This document shows, one piece after another, positions 56,021-64,000 of a stretch of 64,000 nt of DNA. Under the pieces are notes generated by a model. The model had not been told where the DNA came from and made no database searches. It saw nothing but the letters and a program-made list of their open reading frames with translations. The stretch is from Porticoccus sp. (GTDB lineage: Bacteria > Pseudomonadota > Gammaproteobacteria > Pseudomonadales > Porticoccaceae). Positions within the stretch are counted from its first letter, which is position 1, and each line of letters begins with the position of its first letter. The DNA is taken from positions 36,076 to 100,075 of the forward strand of contig NVUM01000005.1 of the NCBI GenBank assembly GCA_002733125.1, read 5' to 3'. The position numbers were made by a program, and so were the translations under genes.

Positions 56021-57769
56021 ATGACTATTTTTAATTATGAAGATAACGAAGCCTTAGGGCGAATTATCGCGGTAGATAGCGCAGTTGTTGTTGTCAGAGT
56101 CGATGAATTAGAAAGACTCAAACGTGTCCAAGTAAACAGGTTGGTTGCTCTTCAAAGCAGTAAAGCTGGACAACATCTAGTTGGGGTCGTATCGAGGATT
56201 ACACGTAAAGCTCCTGACGGCGGTATAGAGCTGCCATCTAATGAAGCCGACACAGTCGAGTTGCCAGAGAATAATTTGGTTCGAGTATCTTTAATAGGAA
56301 CTCTTATTGATCGCGTCGGCACCGATCAAAATGTATTCCGCCGCACCTTAGAAACAGTCCCAGAAATTGATGCCAACTGTTTTTCCCTAGAAGGAGAACG
56401 CCTTACTAACTTTATGCAGGTTATATCAAACGTGGTTGGTGATGGCCCGCAACTTGAACTCGGCAAATATACTCTTGATGAAGATGCTACAGCCTATTTA
56501 AATGGTAATAGATTGTTTCAACGTCACGCTATCGTGGTGGGAAGTACAGGATCAGGTAAGTCTTGGACTACCGCAAGACTACTCGATCAAGTTGCAGCAT
56601 TGAGACAAGCAAATGCAATATTGTTTGACGTTCACGGCGAGTACAAAACCCTAGAGGGCGATGAGTTTAGACATTTTCGAGTGGCTGGCCCAGGTGATCT
56701 AGATAGTGGCACTGGCTTAGATGATGGTGTTTTGTATTTGCCATTCTGGCTTCTTGGATATGAAGCAATGGTTTCGCTGTTTGTTGATAGGTCAGATCAA
56801 AACGCGCCCAATCAGGCGATGGTAATGTCCCGCTGCATTACCGACGCAAAAAGAGCTTATCTCACAAGTGGTGGACATACTGACATTCTAGATAACTTCA
56901 CAGTTGATAGCCCGGTTCCTTTTGAACTGAATGCTGTCGTAGCTGAACTTGAACGGCTCGATAATGAGCGGGTTCCCGGAGCAAGAGCAGGTTCAGACAA
57001 AGCGGGGGACTTTAATGGGAAGTTAAGCCGCCTTATCGCACGTTTCGCATCTAAGCGTTTGGATCGTCGATTGGGTTTTCTTTTTCAACCTCACGCAGAA
57101 TGTTTGCAGATGGATTGGCTGGCAAGAATGACGCACAAACTAATTGGCGGAAGAGGATCGCAGGAGGATTCTTCAGGGGGGATAAAAATTATTGATTTTT
57201 CCGAAGTTCCCTCTGACATACTTCCTCTTATGGTCAGCCTATTAGCGCGTTTGATTTTTACCGTCATGCAATGGACTGATCCTGATCGAAGACACCCAAT
57301 TGCACTGTTTTGCGATGAGGCACACCTCTACATCCCGGAACGCAGCAGCAGAGAGTCAGTCGATGACATTTCCGTAGGCATCTTTGAACGAATTGCCAAA
57401 GAAGGACGAAAATATGGTGTAGGCTTGGTTGTCATCAGTCAACGGCCTGCCGAAGTCAATCGGACTGTGTTGAGTCAATGCAATAATGTTGTTGCGATGC
57501 GCTTAACCAACGGTGAAGACCAGTCCGTGATTAAGCGTCTTCTGCCAGATAGTCTTGGTGGTTTTGGCGACCTGCTTCCAGTCCTTGATGTTGGTGAAGC
57601 TCTAGTGGTTGGTGATGCTAGTCTTCTACCAACTCGTGTGCGCGTAGCTGAACCTCGATGCAAACCAAATAGCGCTACCGTTCAATTTTGGGATAGATGG
57701 GGTGATGATGAGCCACTTTCGGATACCGAGAAAGCAGTGCTTTCTTGGCGACGGCAAAGTGCTCAATAG
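56021..57769 (+). CDS. HerA-type ATPase/helicase, partner of SIR2
   Basis: This 582-residue protein is a HerA/DUF87-type hexameric ATPase: HAS-barrel-like N-terminus, Walker A GSTGSGKSW (about residues 173-181), FDVHGEYKTL, and Walker B ALFCDEAHLYIP (about 428-439), followed by VVISQRPAEVN. In SIR2-HerA systems the two proteins form a large complex whose NAD+-cleaving activity is controlled by HerA. The gene follows the SIR2 gene by 8 nt. The unit looks complete. The next gene is 94 bp away and may or may not belong to the same transcript. Confidence 0.87.
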   Translation: MTIFNYEDNEALGRIIAVDSAVVVVRVDELERLKRVQVNRLVALQSSKAGQHLVGVVSRITRKAPDGGIELPSNEADTVELPENNLVRVSLIGTLIDRVGTDQNVFRRTLETVPEIDANCFSLEGERLTNFMQVISNVVGDGPQLELGKYTLDEDATAYLNGNRLFQRHAIVVGSTGSGKSWTTARLLDQVAALRQANAILFDVHGEYKTLEGDEFRHFRVAGPGDLDSGTGLDDGVLYLPFWLLGYEAMVSLFVDRSDQNAPNQAMVMSRCITDAKRAYLTSGGHTDILDNFTVDSPVPFELNAVVAELERLDNERVPGARAGSDKAGDFNGKLSRLIARFASKRLDRRLGFLFQPHAECLQMDWLARMTHKLIGGRGSQEDSSGGIKIIDFSEVPSDILPLMVSLLARLIFTVMQWTDPDRRHPIALFCDEAHLYIPERSSRESVDDISVGIFERIAKEGRKYGVGLVVISQRPAEVNRTVLSQCNNVVAMRLTNGEDQSVIKRLLPDSLGGFGDLLPVLDVGEALVVGDASLLPTRVRVAEPRCKPNSATVQFWDRWGDDEPLSDTEKAVLSWRRQSAQ

Positions 57770-57863
57770 TTTGATTTCTTATAGGCCTACTTGGATTCGC
57801 ATGGAGGCCTTGGAGTGTTTTTTAGTGGAATGAGGCGCTAGACCGGATTTAGATAGTTATGTT

Positions 57864-60800
57864 TTGATGGACGATATTAATAAGCAAATACCTCCTCCAA
57901 AGTCATGGATAGATTTTGAAAATCTATGCCACAGTCTATTTTGTGCTGTTTGGAATGATCCTTATGCGGAAAAAAACGGTCGAAGTGGGCAGAAGCAGTC
58001 CGGCGTAGATATATTCGGATCGCCTAATCAGAACTACGGTCATTATCATGGCGTACAATGTAAAGGCAAGAACGCAAATTATGGTGCTTATGCTGAAGTT
58101 TCCGAGATAGAAGATGAAATTACAAAGGCCGATAAGTTTTCTCCTAGGCTGCACCATTGGATTTATGCTACGACCGCACCCGTCGATGCCAAGTTACAAA
58201 AAGCAGCCCGCGGAATTTCTGAACAGAGAAAAACAAAAGGACTTTTCACGGTATCAGTTTTTGGTTGGGAGCAAATAGAGGCGCTTCTTTGTCAACATAA
58301 AGATGTATTGAAGTCGTTTTACCCGGAGCTTGGTTTCGATTTGGAGGCATATCTAGATCAAATTGTCACAAAGCTCTCTGCTGAACTAGGCTCAGAAATA
58401 AAATCTCTTCTTGTGTCCCAACAAGAACTGCCTTCAGAAATGACAAGCATATCGTGCAATGATTGGATTCCTGTCCGATATGGTCAGGGTCGCGGCCTTG
58501 TACCCGCACTGACGGGGCGTTCTATGGGAGCAAATGACGCTCTGTCGTGTCCCGAATTGCCAGAAGTAAATAGAGTGATAAATGATCTCTCGAAAGCCTT
58601 TGCAACACGGATCGTTGGCGAGCCCGGCTCTGGGAAGTCTCTATGTGCTTTCCAGGCGATGAAGCACTTCACTGATCGTGGTTGGCAGGTTTTACGGCTT
58701 TGTGATCCGCAGAAAGACAAGCTTGAGATACCAGGTCTAGCTGAAAATAAGGACACGCTTCTCTTTATAGATGATGCCCATTTAGCCTCCCCGTCGCGGC
58801 TTTCTATCCTTGAGGAACAAGCTGGAAAATCTCTGTTGGTTTTATCCACGCACAATACTGAAGAAGCAAAAATTGCCTCTCGCAACGCGATTACCATAGA
58901 TAGTCAAAGGGCTGTAAACATAATCGCTAATGGACTACTTATTGATCGAGCACGAACATTGAAGGAAGTTGCGAGTGTTGACAAAGACATTGGTGACAAG
59001 ATGACGCAGATCGACTTGGAGGCTCGAATTTCAGAAGCGCAAAGGATTTCTGTCTATCCATGGCAGTTTTGTTTTAATCTGGGTGGCGGCTGGCGAAGAG
59101 CGACCGATATTGCTGATTCTGCTCGTCAAGCAAAAGCCGATTTGATTCTGGCAGTATTAGCGGCTCATCAGATCGTCTCCAGGGATCGACCTATTGACTT
59201 GGATGAAGCGTCAGAGCTATTTAGCATAGGATTTGAGGGCGTTTCAGTACAGAAGGCGATAGTTTGGCTGGTTCAGCAGCGACTTCTTTTGTCGATGAAT
59301 GATTTGAGGCCACCTCACCAAAAATTTTCTTCTGTCGTTCTGAACAAAATATTAGGGGCGCAAAATGACGAAGGAAGACAGCTAATCGGCCAAGCTTTTG
59401 AGCATTTTGTACGCAGTAACTCTTATCCGCTTGCCGGAAAAAGAATGTTACTTCACGAGCTTCGTTTTTCTGGTAACTCTGGGCGCTGGTGCCATCTTGT
59501 TCCACCTGACTGCTTACAACCTGCAATTCAGGAGGCTTGGCAAGCGGTCACCCCTGATGAAAGGCTTCATGCTTGCTATTTCCTGGATGAATTAGACGCG
59601 TTTTTCGATGGCTGGCCTGAGAAGTTGTTTGGCGGGAACGAAGAGACTATCGCTAGCTGGATATCTGAGCCCGATACTCCTTCAGGCTGGGGGTTAGGCC
59701 GTCTCATTAATGGTATAGGTAATCAACACAATGAATATCTAGCTACTCTGATCTCTAAAGCTGATCCATACTCCTTGGCAAAGGAAATAAATGCAGTAAA
59801 CCTCTCCTCCGCAGCCCATCTGGGAGAGTTGCTGCGTTCATTAGGTTATGTAAGGCAATCGCCTTGGTATCAACAGTTAAGGCAAAGCTTAGATCCAATA
59901 GCTCTGGAAAGATTGGCTGCAAATTGGGAGGATATAGACGAGATTTGGGCTTTCGCAAAATTTTGTGATGCTGTGGCTGGCGTTGATGATGATCTCGGCC
60001 TTGCAATGGCTGAGAAATTCGTGCCTTGCGCTCAACAGGCATTTAGCAAAGACTCGGTGGGGGCATTTCGCGATCTCCATGACTTTATGATGTCTGTGCT
60101 CAGAATTTATGACCCGCTTGGAGTCTTTGTGGGTAGACTGGCACCCAGGGGGCGGCATAAGCAGATTGCCCGAAAAATGCTTAAAGACCTCAATGCTGGG
60201 AAAGTCGCTGAATTTCTATCTGACACCAAATTGAGAGAAATGCAAAGCGCGGCGGGGTTGCTAACGACAATATATAAAGTTCTTCCTCAAAAGCACCTTG
60301 AGATTGTTCAGAATATCGATTGGCAAAAGGTCTCTAATACTATCGGAGATCACTGGAGCAATTTGCCACACGAAGCCGAGGTTTTTCTTGGCGTATGTTA
60401 TGGTGGAGGTTCAGCCCAAAGTTTATTGGACGACTTTATCAGCCAGAATCTTGATAAAATTACCTCATTCCCCCCTAGATTGGCAATTCTTAGTCCCAAT
60501 GCCGCTATTCGTCATGTAGAGTCAGGCAAGACAATCCGCCTAGCTTCTTTCGATCACGTCGAATGGAAATTTGGATATTTTGTTATCGCTTTGTTTTCAG
60601 AGGAAAAGCCAGAACTTCTTAGTGCTGTACTTGAACAGGCTGAAAAAACAACCGCTGAAACTTTCTCACGAGAAAATTCCAGTTGGTACAGAGAAGCTTA
60701 TGAGTATACCAACCTTCTTCAGAAAGAGGCTCCGGAAAGCCTAGACCGAATCCTCGATAAGGTAAGCGCAGATCGTGCCCAGAACGGTTGGATTGACTCT

Positions 60801-60938
60801 TTACAAAAAGGAAAAGGTGCACAGAAGACTGTTGCCCTTTTAGTTGAGTACAGCCTTAAACGAGATGATGAGCTTGGATTGATGGCCCGCCAATTAAGAC
60901 AGCGATTTCCTAAAGCTTCTCTTCCCCCAAACAAATGA
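57864..60938 (+). CDS. Nuclease-like domain fused to a STAND-like P-loop NTPase
   Basis: This 1024-residue protein has no family I can name. Residues about 14-110 look like an Mrr/PD-(D/E)XK nuclease: an Asp in SGVDIFGSP (about 48) and QCKGKN (about 65-70), the QxK variant of the catalytic core. A P-loop NTPase follows, with Walker A GEPGSGKS (about 252-259) and Walker B LLFIDDAHLA (about 295-304). The remaining 700 residues are helical, rich in Leu and Trp, and may be repeats that sense a target, as in STAND/Avs proteins. It lies 94 bp after herA in a defence cluster. A new nuclease-NTPase defence effector is the simplest idea; a role in the SIR2-HerA system is another. Confidence 0.6.
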   Translation: MMDDINKQIPPPKSWIDFENLCHSLFCAVWNDPYAEKNGRSGQKQSGVDIFGSPNQNYGHYHGVQCKGKNANYGAYAEVSEIEDEITKADKFSPRLHHWIYATTAPVDAKLQKAARGISEQRKTKGLFTVSVFGWEQIEALLCQHKDVLKSFYPELGFDLEAYLDQIVTKLSAELGSEIKSLLVSQQELPSEMTSISCNDWIPVRYGQGRGLVPALTGRSMGANDALSCPELPEVNRVINDLSKAFATRIVGEPGSGKSLCAFQAMKHFTDRGWQVLRLCDPQKDKLEIPGLAENKDTLLFIDDAHLASPSRLSILEEQAGKSLLVLSTHNTEEAKIASRNAITIDSQRAVNIIANGLLIDRARTLKEVASVDKDIGDKMTQIDLEARISEAQRISVYPWQFCFNLGGGWRRATDIADSARQAKADLILAVLAAHQIVSRDRPIDLDEASELFSIGFEGVSVQKAIVWLVQQRLLLSMNDLRPPHQKFSSVVLNKILGAQNDEGRQLIGQAFEHFVRSNSYPLAGKRMLLHELRFSGNSGRWCHLVPPDCLQPAIQEAWQAVTPDERLHACYFLDELDAFFDGWPEKLFGGNEETIASWISEPDTPSGWGLGRLINGIGNQHNEYLATLISKADPYSLAKEINAVNLSSAAHLGELLRSLGYVRQSPWYQQLRQSLDPIALERLAANWEDIDEIWAFAKFCDAVAGVDDDLGLAMAEKFVPCAQQAFSKDSVGAFRDLHDFMMSVLRIYDPLGVFVGRLAPRGRHKQIARKMLKDLNAGKVAEFLSDTKLREMQSAAGLLTTIYKVLPQKHLEIVQNIDWQKVSNTIGDHWSNLPHEAEVFLGVCYGGGSAQSLLDDFISQNLDKITSFPPRLAILSPNAAIRHVESGKTIRLASFDHVEWKFGYFVIALFSEEKPELLSAVLEQAEKTTAETFSRENSSWYREAYEYTNLLQKEAPESLDRILDKVSADRAQNGWIDSLQKGKGAQKTVALLVEYSLKRDDELGLMARQLRQRFPKASLPPNK

Positions 60939-61260
60939 TAATCACGGATACTGCTGATCTATATTTGGATTTATTAACGGACTTGATTCATGATAGCGGC
61001 CATCATCGCATCCTCAAAATTGTCTGGATTTGTCGGTCATCCATCGGTTTTAAATGTAATCATAATCCGTAGCATCCCTAATCATGGGTATTTCTCTGAA
61101 TACTGGGGACAGTTTACTTAATTTAATGTCCGCTCCTGGCCGAGAGCAGATATTGATATTGCCATTTAGAAAAAAAACTTCTACTGAGGTACGCGCAGGA
61201 CGTATACGTCCTGATCGACATACATCGGCTATAGAATTTAATCTTTTGCAAGAAAGCATA
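60939..61260. other. AT-rich island-end region beside the tRNA
   Basis: This 322-bp stretch is gene-free. It contains CTGGGGACAGTTTACTTAAT near 61102, a sequence often seen at the ends of IS200-like or REP-associated transposase genes and so perhaps an old insertion end, and an 18-bp perfect palindrome CAGGACGTATACGTCCTG at 61196-61213. It should include the attachment-site junction just beyond the tRNA-Leu 3' end at 61261. Confidence 0.5.
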
Positions 61261-61599
61261 TGGTGCCCGAGGCCGGAATCGAACCGGCACGACCGTTTCC
61301 AGTCGAGGGATTTTCTTACCACTTCGACTTTCGCCGCCAGCATCCTTAGTTAGAACACTGTTCGTGGTCTGGAGCACGCCTTCACCATAACGCCACGTGT
61401 AACCGCTTTGCCTTAGGTGCCCGCCGTCTGCTCTCTACACCTTCCCCAAGAAACTGCCTTGGGGCTTGGCTCGGCGTTGGCTCGGATTCTAATCGAATCC
61501 AGGGCTTTCGCCGAGTTTGACGGGCTTCACCTTCAGGGTTTCCCCTGGAGGGCTCAAATTGTTTAAGTCCCTTGTGTCTACCAATTTCACCACTCGGGC
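61261..61599 (-). tRNA. tRNA-Leu(UAA) interrupted by a group I intron
   Basis: The 5' exon is 61599-61565 and the 3' exon 61314-61261. Joined, they give a complete tRNA-Leu: acceptor GCCCGAG pairs with CTCGGGC, discriminator A then encoded CCA; D arm with GAAATTGGTAGAC; anticodon stem AGGGA/TCCCT with loop CTTAAAA and anticodon UAA; long variable arm CGAC/GTCG; T arm GCCGG TTCGATT CCGGC. The 5' exon ends in U, and the 250-nt intron ends in G, both group I requirements. The insertion is between U34 and A35, the same place as in cyanobacterial tRNA-Leu(UAA). The mobile island begins immediately after the CCA, so the 3' end is likely the attachment site. Confidence 0.92.
61315..61564 (-). ncRNA. 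Group I intron in tRNA-Leu(UAA)
   Basis: Reading the minus strand, the intron starts AAACAATTTGAGCCC and ends in GTAAG. P1 forms between the exon end GGACUU and the guide GAGCC (splice-site U pairs with G). A hairpin CAGGG-GAAA-CCCTG with a GNRA loop (61534-61547) is P2-like. P4 is a perfect CTCGGCG/CGCCGAG pair (61509-61515 with 61470-61476) and P5 a GGATTC/GAATCC hairpin (61484-61500); GAGCCAAGCC follows P4, as in cyanobacterial introns. No open frame for a homing endonuclease fits in 250 nt. This looks like an IC3-type intron; self-splicing is not shown by sequence alone. Confidence 0.9.
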
Positions 61600-61775
61600 G
61601 TGGTCTTACATTTGCCTAGTTTTACCAGGTTTGTTACGTCTTCTTTGGTTCTAGCGGCCCCTATTTGACACCTAGCGAGCCATTTTCAATTCAACCGTAA
61701 AGCTTAAATCCCGCTGAAAGCCTTATGCTGCCTGGCTTTCAGCCCTACTGCCACCTCCTAAAAATAGTTGACATT

Positions 61776-61819
61776 AGAGATTTTAAGTCCCTTGCGTCTA
61801 CCAATTTCGCCATCCGGGC
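61776..61819 (-). pseudogene. Truncated intronless tRNA-Leu 5' half
   Basis: On the minus strand GCCCGGATGGCGAAATTGG starts a copy of the tRNA-Leu 5' half that runs through an uninterrupted anticodon arm (CTTAAAA loop, TCTCT) and then loses similarity; no T arm or CCA follows. It lacks the intron and differs at the acceptor (GCCCGGA) from the functional gene. It is probably the remnant of a native or older tRNA-Leu destroyed by a recombination event in or just after the anticodon arm. Confidence 0.8.
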
Positions 61820-61933
61820 ATTCTTGAGGATGGGCTTTATTACTGATGTTGTCTGAAGGTTGCCAGCACGCTGTGCTGGTCCTTGCGGTCGCTCTCGGCT
61901 CCTGCCTTTCGCGACACTTGAGCATCCTGCTCA

Positions 61934-61959
61934 TCGTCTACCAATTTCGCCATTCGGGG
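61934..61959 (-). pseudogene. Second truncated tRNA-Leu 5' fragment
   Basis: CCCCGAATGGCGAAATTGGT and a few more bases match the 5' end and D arm of tRNA-Leu, then similarity stops after GTAGACGA. It is 115 bp upstream of the first fragment, and both are preceded by AAGCCCATCC, so the copies probably arose from tandem duplication or repeated integration at the same tRNA. Confidence 0.65.
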
Positions 61960-62070
61960 ATGGGCTTGTTTCGGTTTTTACTGCTTTCGCTTACGCAATT
62001 GACGATTGATGGTCTGGAGGTTTATCGGGCTGGACGATCAAACGGCGGTGTTGCGTTTAACGGTTGAAAA

Positions 62071-62144
62071 TGGAGGCGCGGGTCGGAATCGAACCGGCGT
62101 TAACGGAGTTGCAGTCCGCTGCATGACCACTCTGCCACCGCGCC
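62071..62144 (-). tRNA. tRNA-Cys(GCA)
   Basis: A full cloverleaf can be drawn: acceptor GGCGCGG... with CCGCGCC, discriminator U and encoded CCA (62071-62073), anticodon loop CTGCAAC with anticodon GCA, T arm GCCGG TTCGATT CCGAC. It lies between pgsA and tRNA-Leu, as in Pseudomonas-like genomes where tRNA-Gly, tRNA-Cys and tRNA-Leu follow pgsA. I do not see a tRNA-Gly in the 137 bp between it and pgsA. Confidence 0.93.
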
Positions 62145-62281
62145 TTTTGGATGCGGGATTGTAACCGACGGGATTTTCAAAGAACAGTAAAGAAGGCGGG
62201 TATTCTATGGATTGACCGTCGAGAAGCAACCTCTTTTTTGCTGAGGGGGGAATAACGCCGGTATTGCGTCGCTACTCACCC

Positions 62282-62839
62282 TCAGGTGACTTTGGACAAC
62301 TCCGGCCAGGCTGCTTTCAGGTAGATCAGCATGGACCACAGAGTCAACAGTGCTGCCACGTACAGCAAGGCGATGCCCATCAGATCCAGCACCGGGTATA
62401 GCACCGGATCAATCGCCAGCAATATGGCAATGGCGATCATCTGCAGGGTCGTTTTCACTTTCCCCATATAGGACACGGCAACGCTGGTGCGGTTGCCCAG
62501 TTCCGCCATCCACTCACGCAGTGCAGAAATCACGATTTCACGCCCGATGATGACCAGTGTCGGCAATGCGAACAGCACATTGGCATGGGATTCCAGCAGC
62601 ATGATCAGGGCCGAGGCAACAATCAGTTTGTCCGCTACAGGGTCGAGAAACGCACCGAATGGGGTGAACTGGTCGAGTTTTCTGGCCAGATAGCCATCGA
62701 GCCAGTCGGTACCGGCGGCGATACCAAAAATGGCGGCGCTGGCTAGGTGGCGACCTTCCCAGGGCAGGTAGTACACCCCGATAAAAATAGGGATAAGTGC
62801 GATACGTAACAGGGTGAGGATATTAGGGAGATTCCACAT
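62282..62839 (-). CDS. pgsA: CDP-diacylglycerol-glycerol-3-phosphate phosphatidyltransferase PgsA
   Basis: PgsA makes phosphatidylglycerolphosphate in the inner membrane. The 185-residue protein starts MWNLPNILTLLRIALIPIFI and has the CDP-alcohol phosphotransferase signature DWLDGYLARKLDQFTPFGAF continuing to DPVADK (about residues 45-70), plus several membrane helices. It is a chromosomal housekeeping gene in the order uvrC-pgsA, followed by tRNA genes, so it marks the host side of the island boundary. Confidence 0.95.
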   Translation of the reverse strand: MWNLPNILTLLRIALIPIFIGVYYLPWEGRHLASAAIFGIAAGTDWLDGYLARKLDQFTPFGAFLDPVADKLIVASALIMLLESHANVLFALPTLVIIGREIVISALREWMAELGNRTSVAVSYMGKVKTTLQMIAIAILLAIDPVLYPVLDLMGIALLYVAALLTLWSMLIYLKAAWPELSKVT

Positions 62840-62881
62840 GATAGGTTTTACTGCAGTCCGGGCGCTGAAGACCCGCCCAAG

Positions 62882-64000
62882 TTACTCATTGTGAAGGGTG
62901 CTGTAAATAGTTTCGGCCACTTTCCTGCTGATACCAGGCACGCGCATCAATTCGGCAACACTGGCCCGCACAACCTCCTGAGAGCCCCCGAAAAACCGGA
63001 GTAATTCCTTGCGCCGTTTTGGGCCAACCCCGTCAATCCCCTCCAGCGTCGAGGTGCGGCGCTTGCGATCGCGGCGCTGGCGGTGACCGGTAATCGCAAA
63101 GCGGTGGGCCTCATCGCGGATTTGCTGGATAAGCAGCAGGGCCGAGGACTGGGCTTCCAGTTCCCGTTCGAGGCCATCCTGCGACAGCAACAGGGTTTCA
63201 AAGCCCGCCTTGCGAGTGGGCCCCTTGGCGACGCCCACCACCTGAACACCAATCACACCCAGTTCAGCCAGCACCGCGACGGCCCTGCGCATCTGCCCTT
63301 TGCCGCCGTCGATCAGCAGAATATCGGGCAGTTTGCCCTCCTCTTTCTGAATGCGGGTATAGCGGCGCACCAACGCCTGTTCCGTTGCGGCATAGTCGTC
63401 CCCGGCAGCGACACCCTTGATGTTCATTCGCCGATAATCCGATTTCAGCGCCCCGCCACTATCAAATACCACACAGGAAGCAACTGTATCTTCCCCACTG
63501 CTGTGGCTGATATCGAAACATTCGATCCGCTCGGGCGGCGCCGCCAGTTGTAGCAGTTGCTGCAAAGCCTCCAGTCGCTGCTGGGTGGTCTTGCGTGAGG
63601 CAATGCGACCGTTCAGGTTCTGGCTGGCGGTGCGCTCGGCCAGTTCGACCCATTGCGCCCGGGTGCTGCGCCCCCGGTGCTTGAGAAGCACCCGGTGGCC
63701 GGCCACCTCGGAAATCGCTGAGGCCAGCAGCGCACTGTCGGGCAGCGCATGATTGATGACTATCTCACGCGGAAAATCACCCCGGCCGCTGTCGCGCAGA
63801 TAGAACTGCGGCAGAAAATCTGTCAGCACTTCGGCGGCATCCGCTGCCAACGGCACCTTCGGGTAATAGCTTCGGCTACCGAGGATTCGCCCCTGACGGA
63901 TATAGAGCACGTGCACACAGCACTGGTCTCCCACCAGCATGGCGGCCACCACGTCGATATGGCTGCTGCCGGACTCCACCACCTGTTCGGCCTGAATGGT
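62882..64000 (-). CDS. uvrC: UvrC excinuclease subunit, C-terminal part (cut by window edge)
   Basis: The frame is open to the window end and gives about 370 residues of UvrC, the nuclease that makes both incisions in nucleotide excision repair. Visible are the RNase H-like C-terminal endonuclease domain (IECFDISHSSGEDTVASCVV and LLIDGGKGQMRRA) and the helix-hairpin-helix region at the end (LEGIDGVGPKRRKELLRFFG, then VPGISRKVAETIY). It is followed 42 nt later by pgsA, the usual gammaproteobacterial arrangement. Confidence 0.96.
   Translation of the reverse strand, partial: TIQAEQVVESGSSHIDVVAAMLVGDQCCVHVLYIRQGRILGSRSYYPKVPLAADAAEVLTDFLPQFYLRDSGRGDFPREIVINHALPDSALLASAISEVAGHRVLLKHRGRSTRAQWVELAERTASQNLNGRIASRKTTQQRLEALQQLLQLAAPPERIECFDISHSSGEDTVASCVVFDSGGALKSDYRRMNIKGVAAGDDYAATEQALVRRYTRIQKEEGKLPDILLIDGGKGQMRRAVAVLAELGVIGVQVVGVAKGPTRKAGFETLLLSQDGLERELEAQSSALLLIQQIRDEAHRFAITGHRQRRDRKRRTSTLEGIDGVGPKRRKELLRFFGGSQEVVRASVAELMRVPGISRKVAETIYSTLHNE

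Noticed and set aside
61261-61599. Decayed tRNA-Leu split by island integration
   Set aside because: The two halves match perfectly in acceptor stem and anticodon loop, and the insert ends in G with group I helices, so an intron explains it better than a broken gene.

Overview
The window is a composite integrated element sitting directly 3' of a tRNA-Leu gene in what looks like a gammaproteobacterial chromosome. The host part is the right end (about 61.26-64 kb): uvrC (cut by the window edge), pgsA, tRNA-Cys(GCA) and tRNA-Leu(UAA), all on the minus strand. This is the uvrC-pgsA-tRNA arrangement familiar from Pseudomonas-like gammaproteobacteria. The tRNA-Leu carries a 250-nt group I intron in its anticodon loop, and two truncated tRNA-Leu copies lie just upstream of it.

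Left of the tRNA the sequence is mobile DNA. On the minus strand from 51.5 kb down to 10.0 kb runs the backbone of a Tn4371-type integrative and conjugative element (ICE): radC, small ICE genes (DUF736, DUF2958, DUF2285, AlpA-like), repA with iteron-like repeats, parA, a small partition protein, DUF2840, traF, relaxase, traR and an EexN-like lipoprotein; then, after a cargo block, traG and a full trb mating-pair set (trbB-C-D-E-J-L-F-G-I plus DUF2274). No integrase or transposase gene is visible, so the integrase must lie beyond the left edge, be lost, or be supplied in trans.

The cargo block between traG and the eexN/traR/relaxase genes (22.1-39.0 kb) is the most striking part. It combines (i) metR-metE, the cobalamin-independent methionine synthase and its regulator; (ii) a seven-gene operon for the 2-methylcitrate cycle (prpD-prpB-prpC) with a two-subunit pyruvate carboxylase (pycA-pycB), a hot-dog thioesterase and a small Cys-rich protein, divergent from a ScfR/RamB-type regulator with a cluster of TTGCAA-type operators between them; and (iii) class Ia ribonucleotide reductase nrdAB behind a cobalamin riboswitch. 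These replace the three common B12-dependent enzymes (MetH, methylmalonyl-CoA mutase, NrdJ), so I read the block as a mobile cobalamin-independence island.

Two defence regions flank the backbone. At the left end (1-9.8 kb, minus strand) is a DISARM-like operon: XRE regulator, adenine-N6 methyltransferase, a large DrmE-like protein, DrmA helicase and the start of DrmB. At the right end (52-60.9 kb, plus strand, lower GC) are an MmeI-type IIG restriction-modification enzyme behind a small HTH protein, a SIR2-HerA pair, and a 1024-residue protein joining a nuclease-like domain to a P-loop NTPase that may be an undescribed defence effector.

All functions are inferred by reading motifs and gene order by eye. 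No database search was run.
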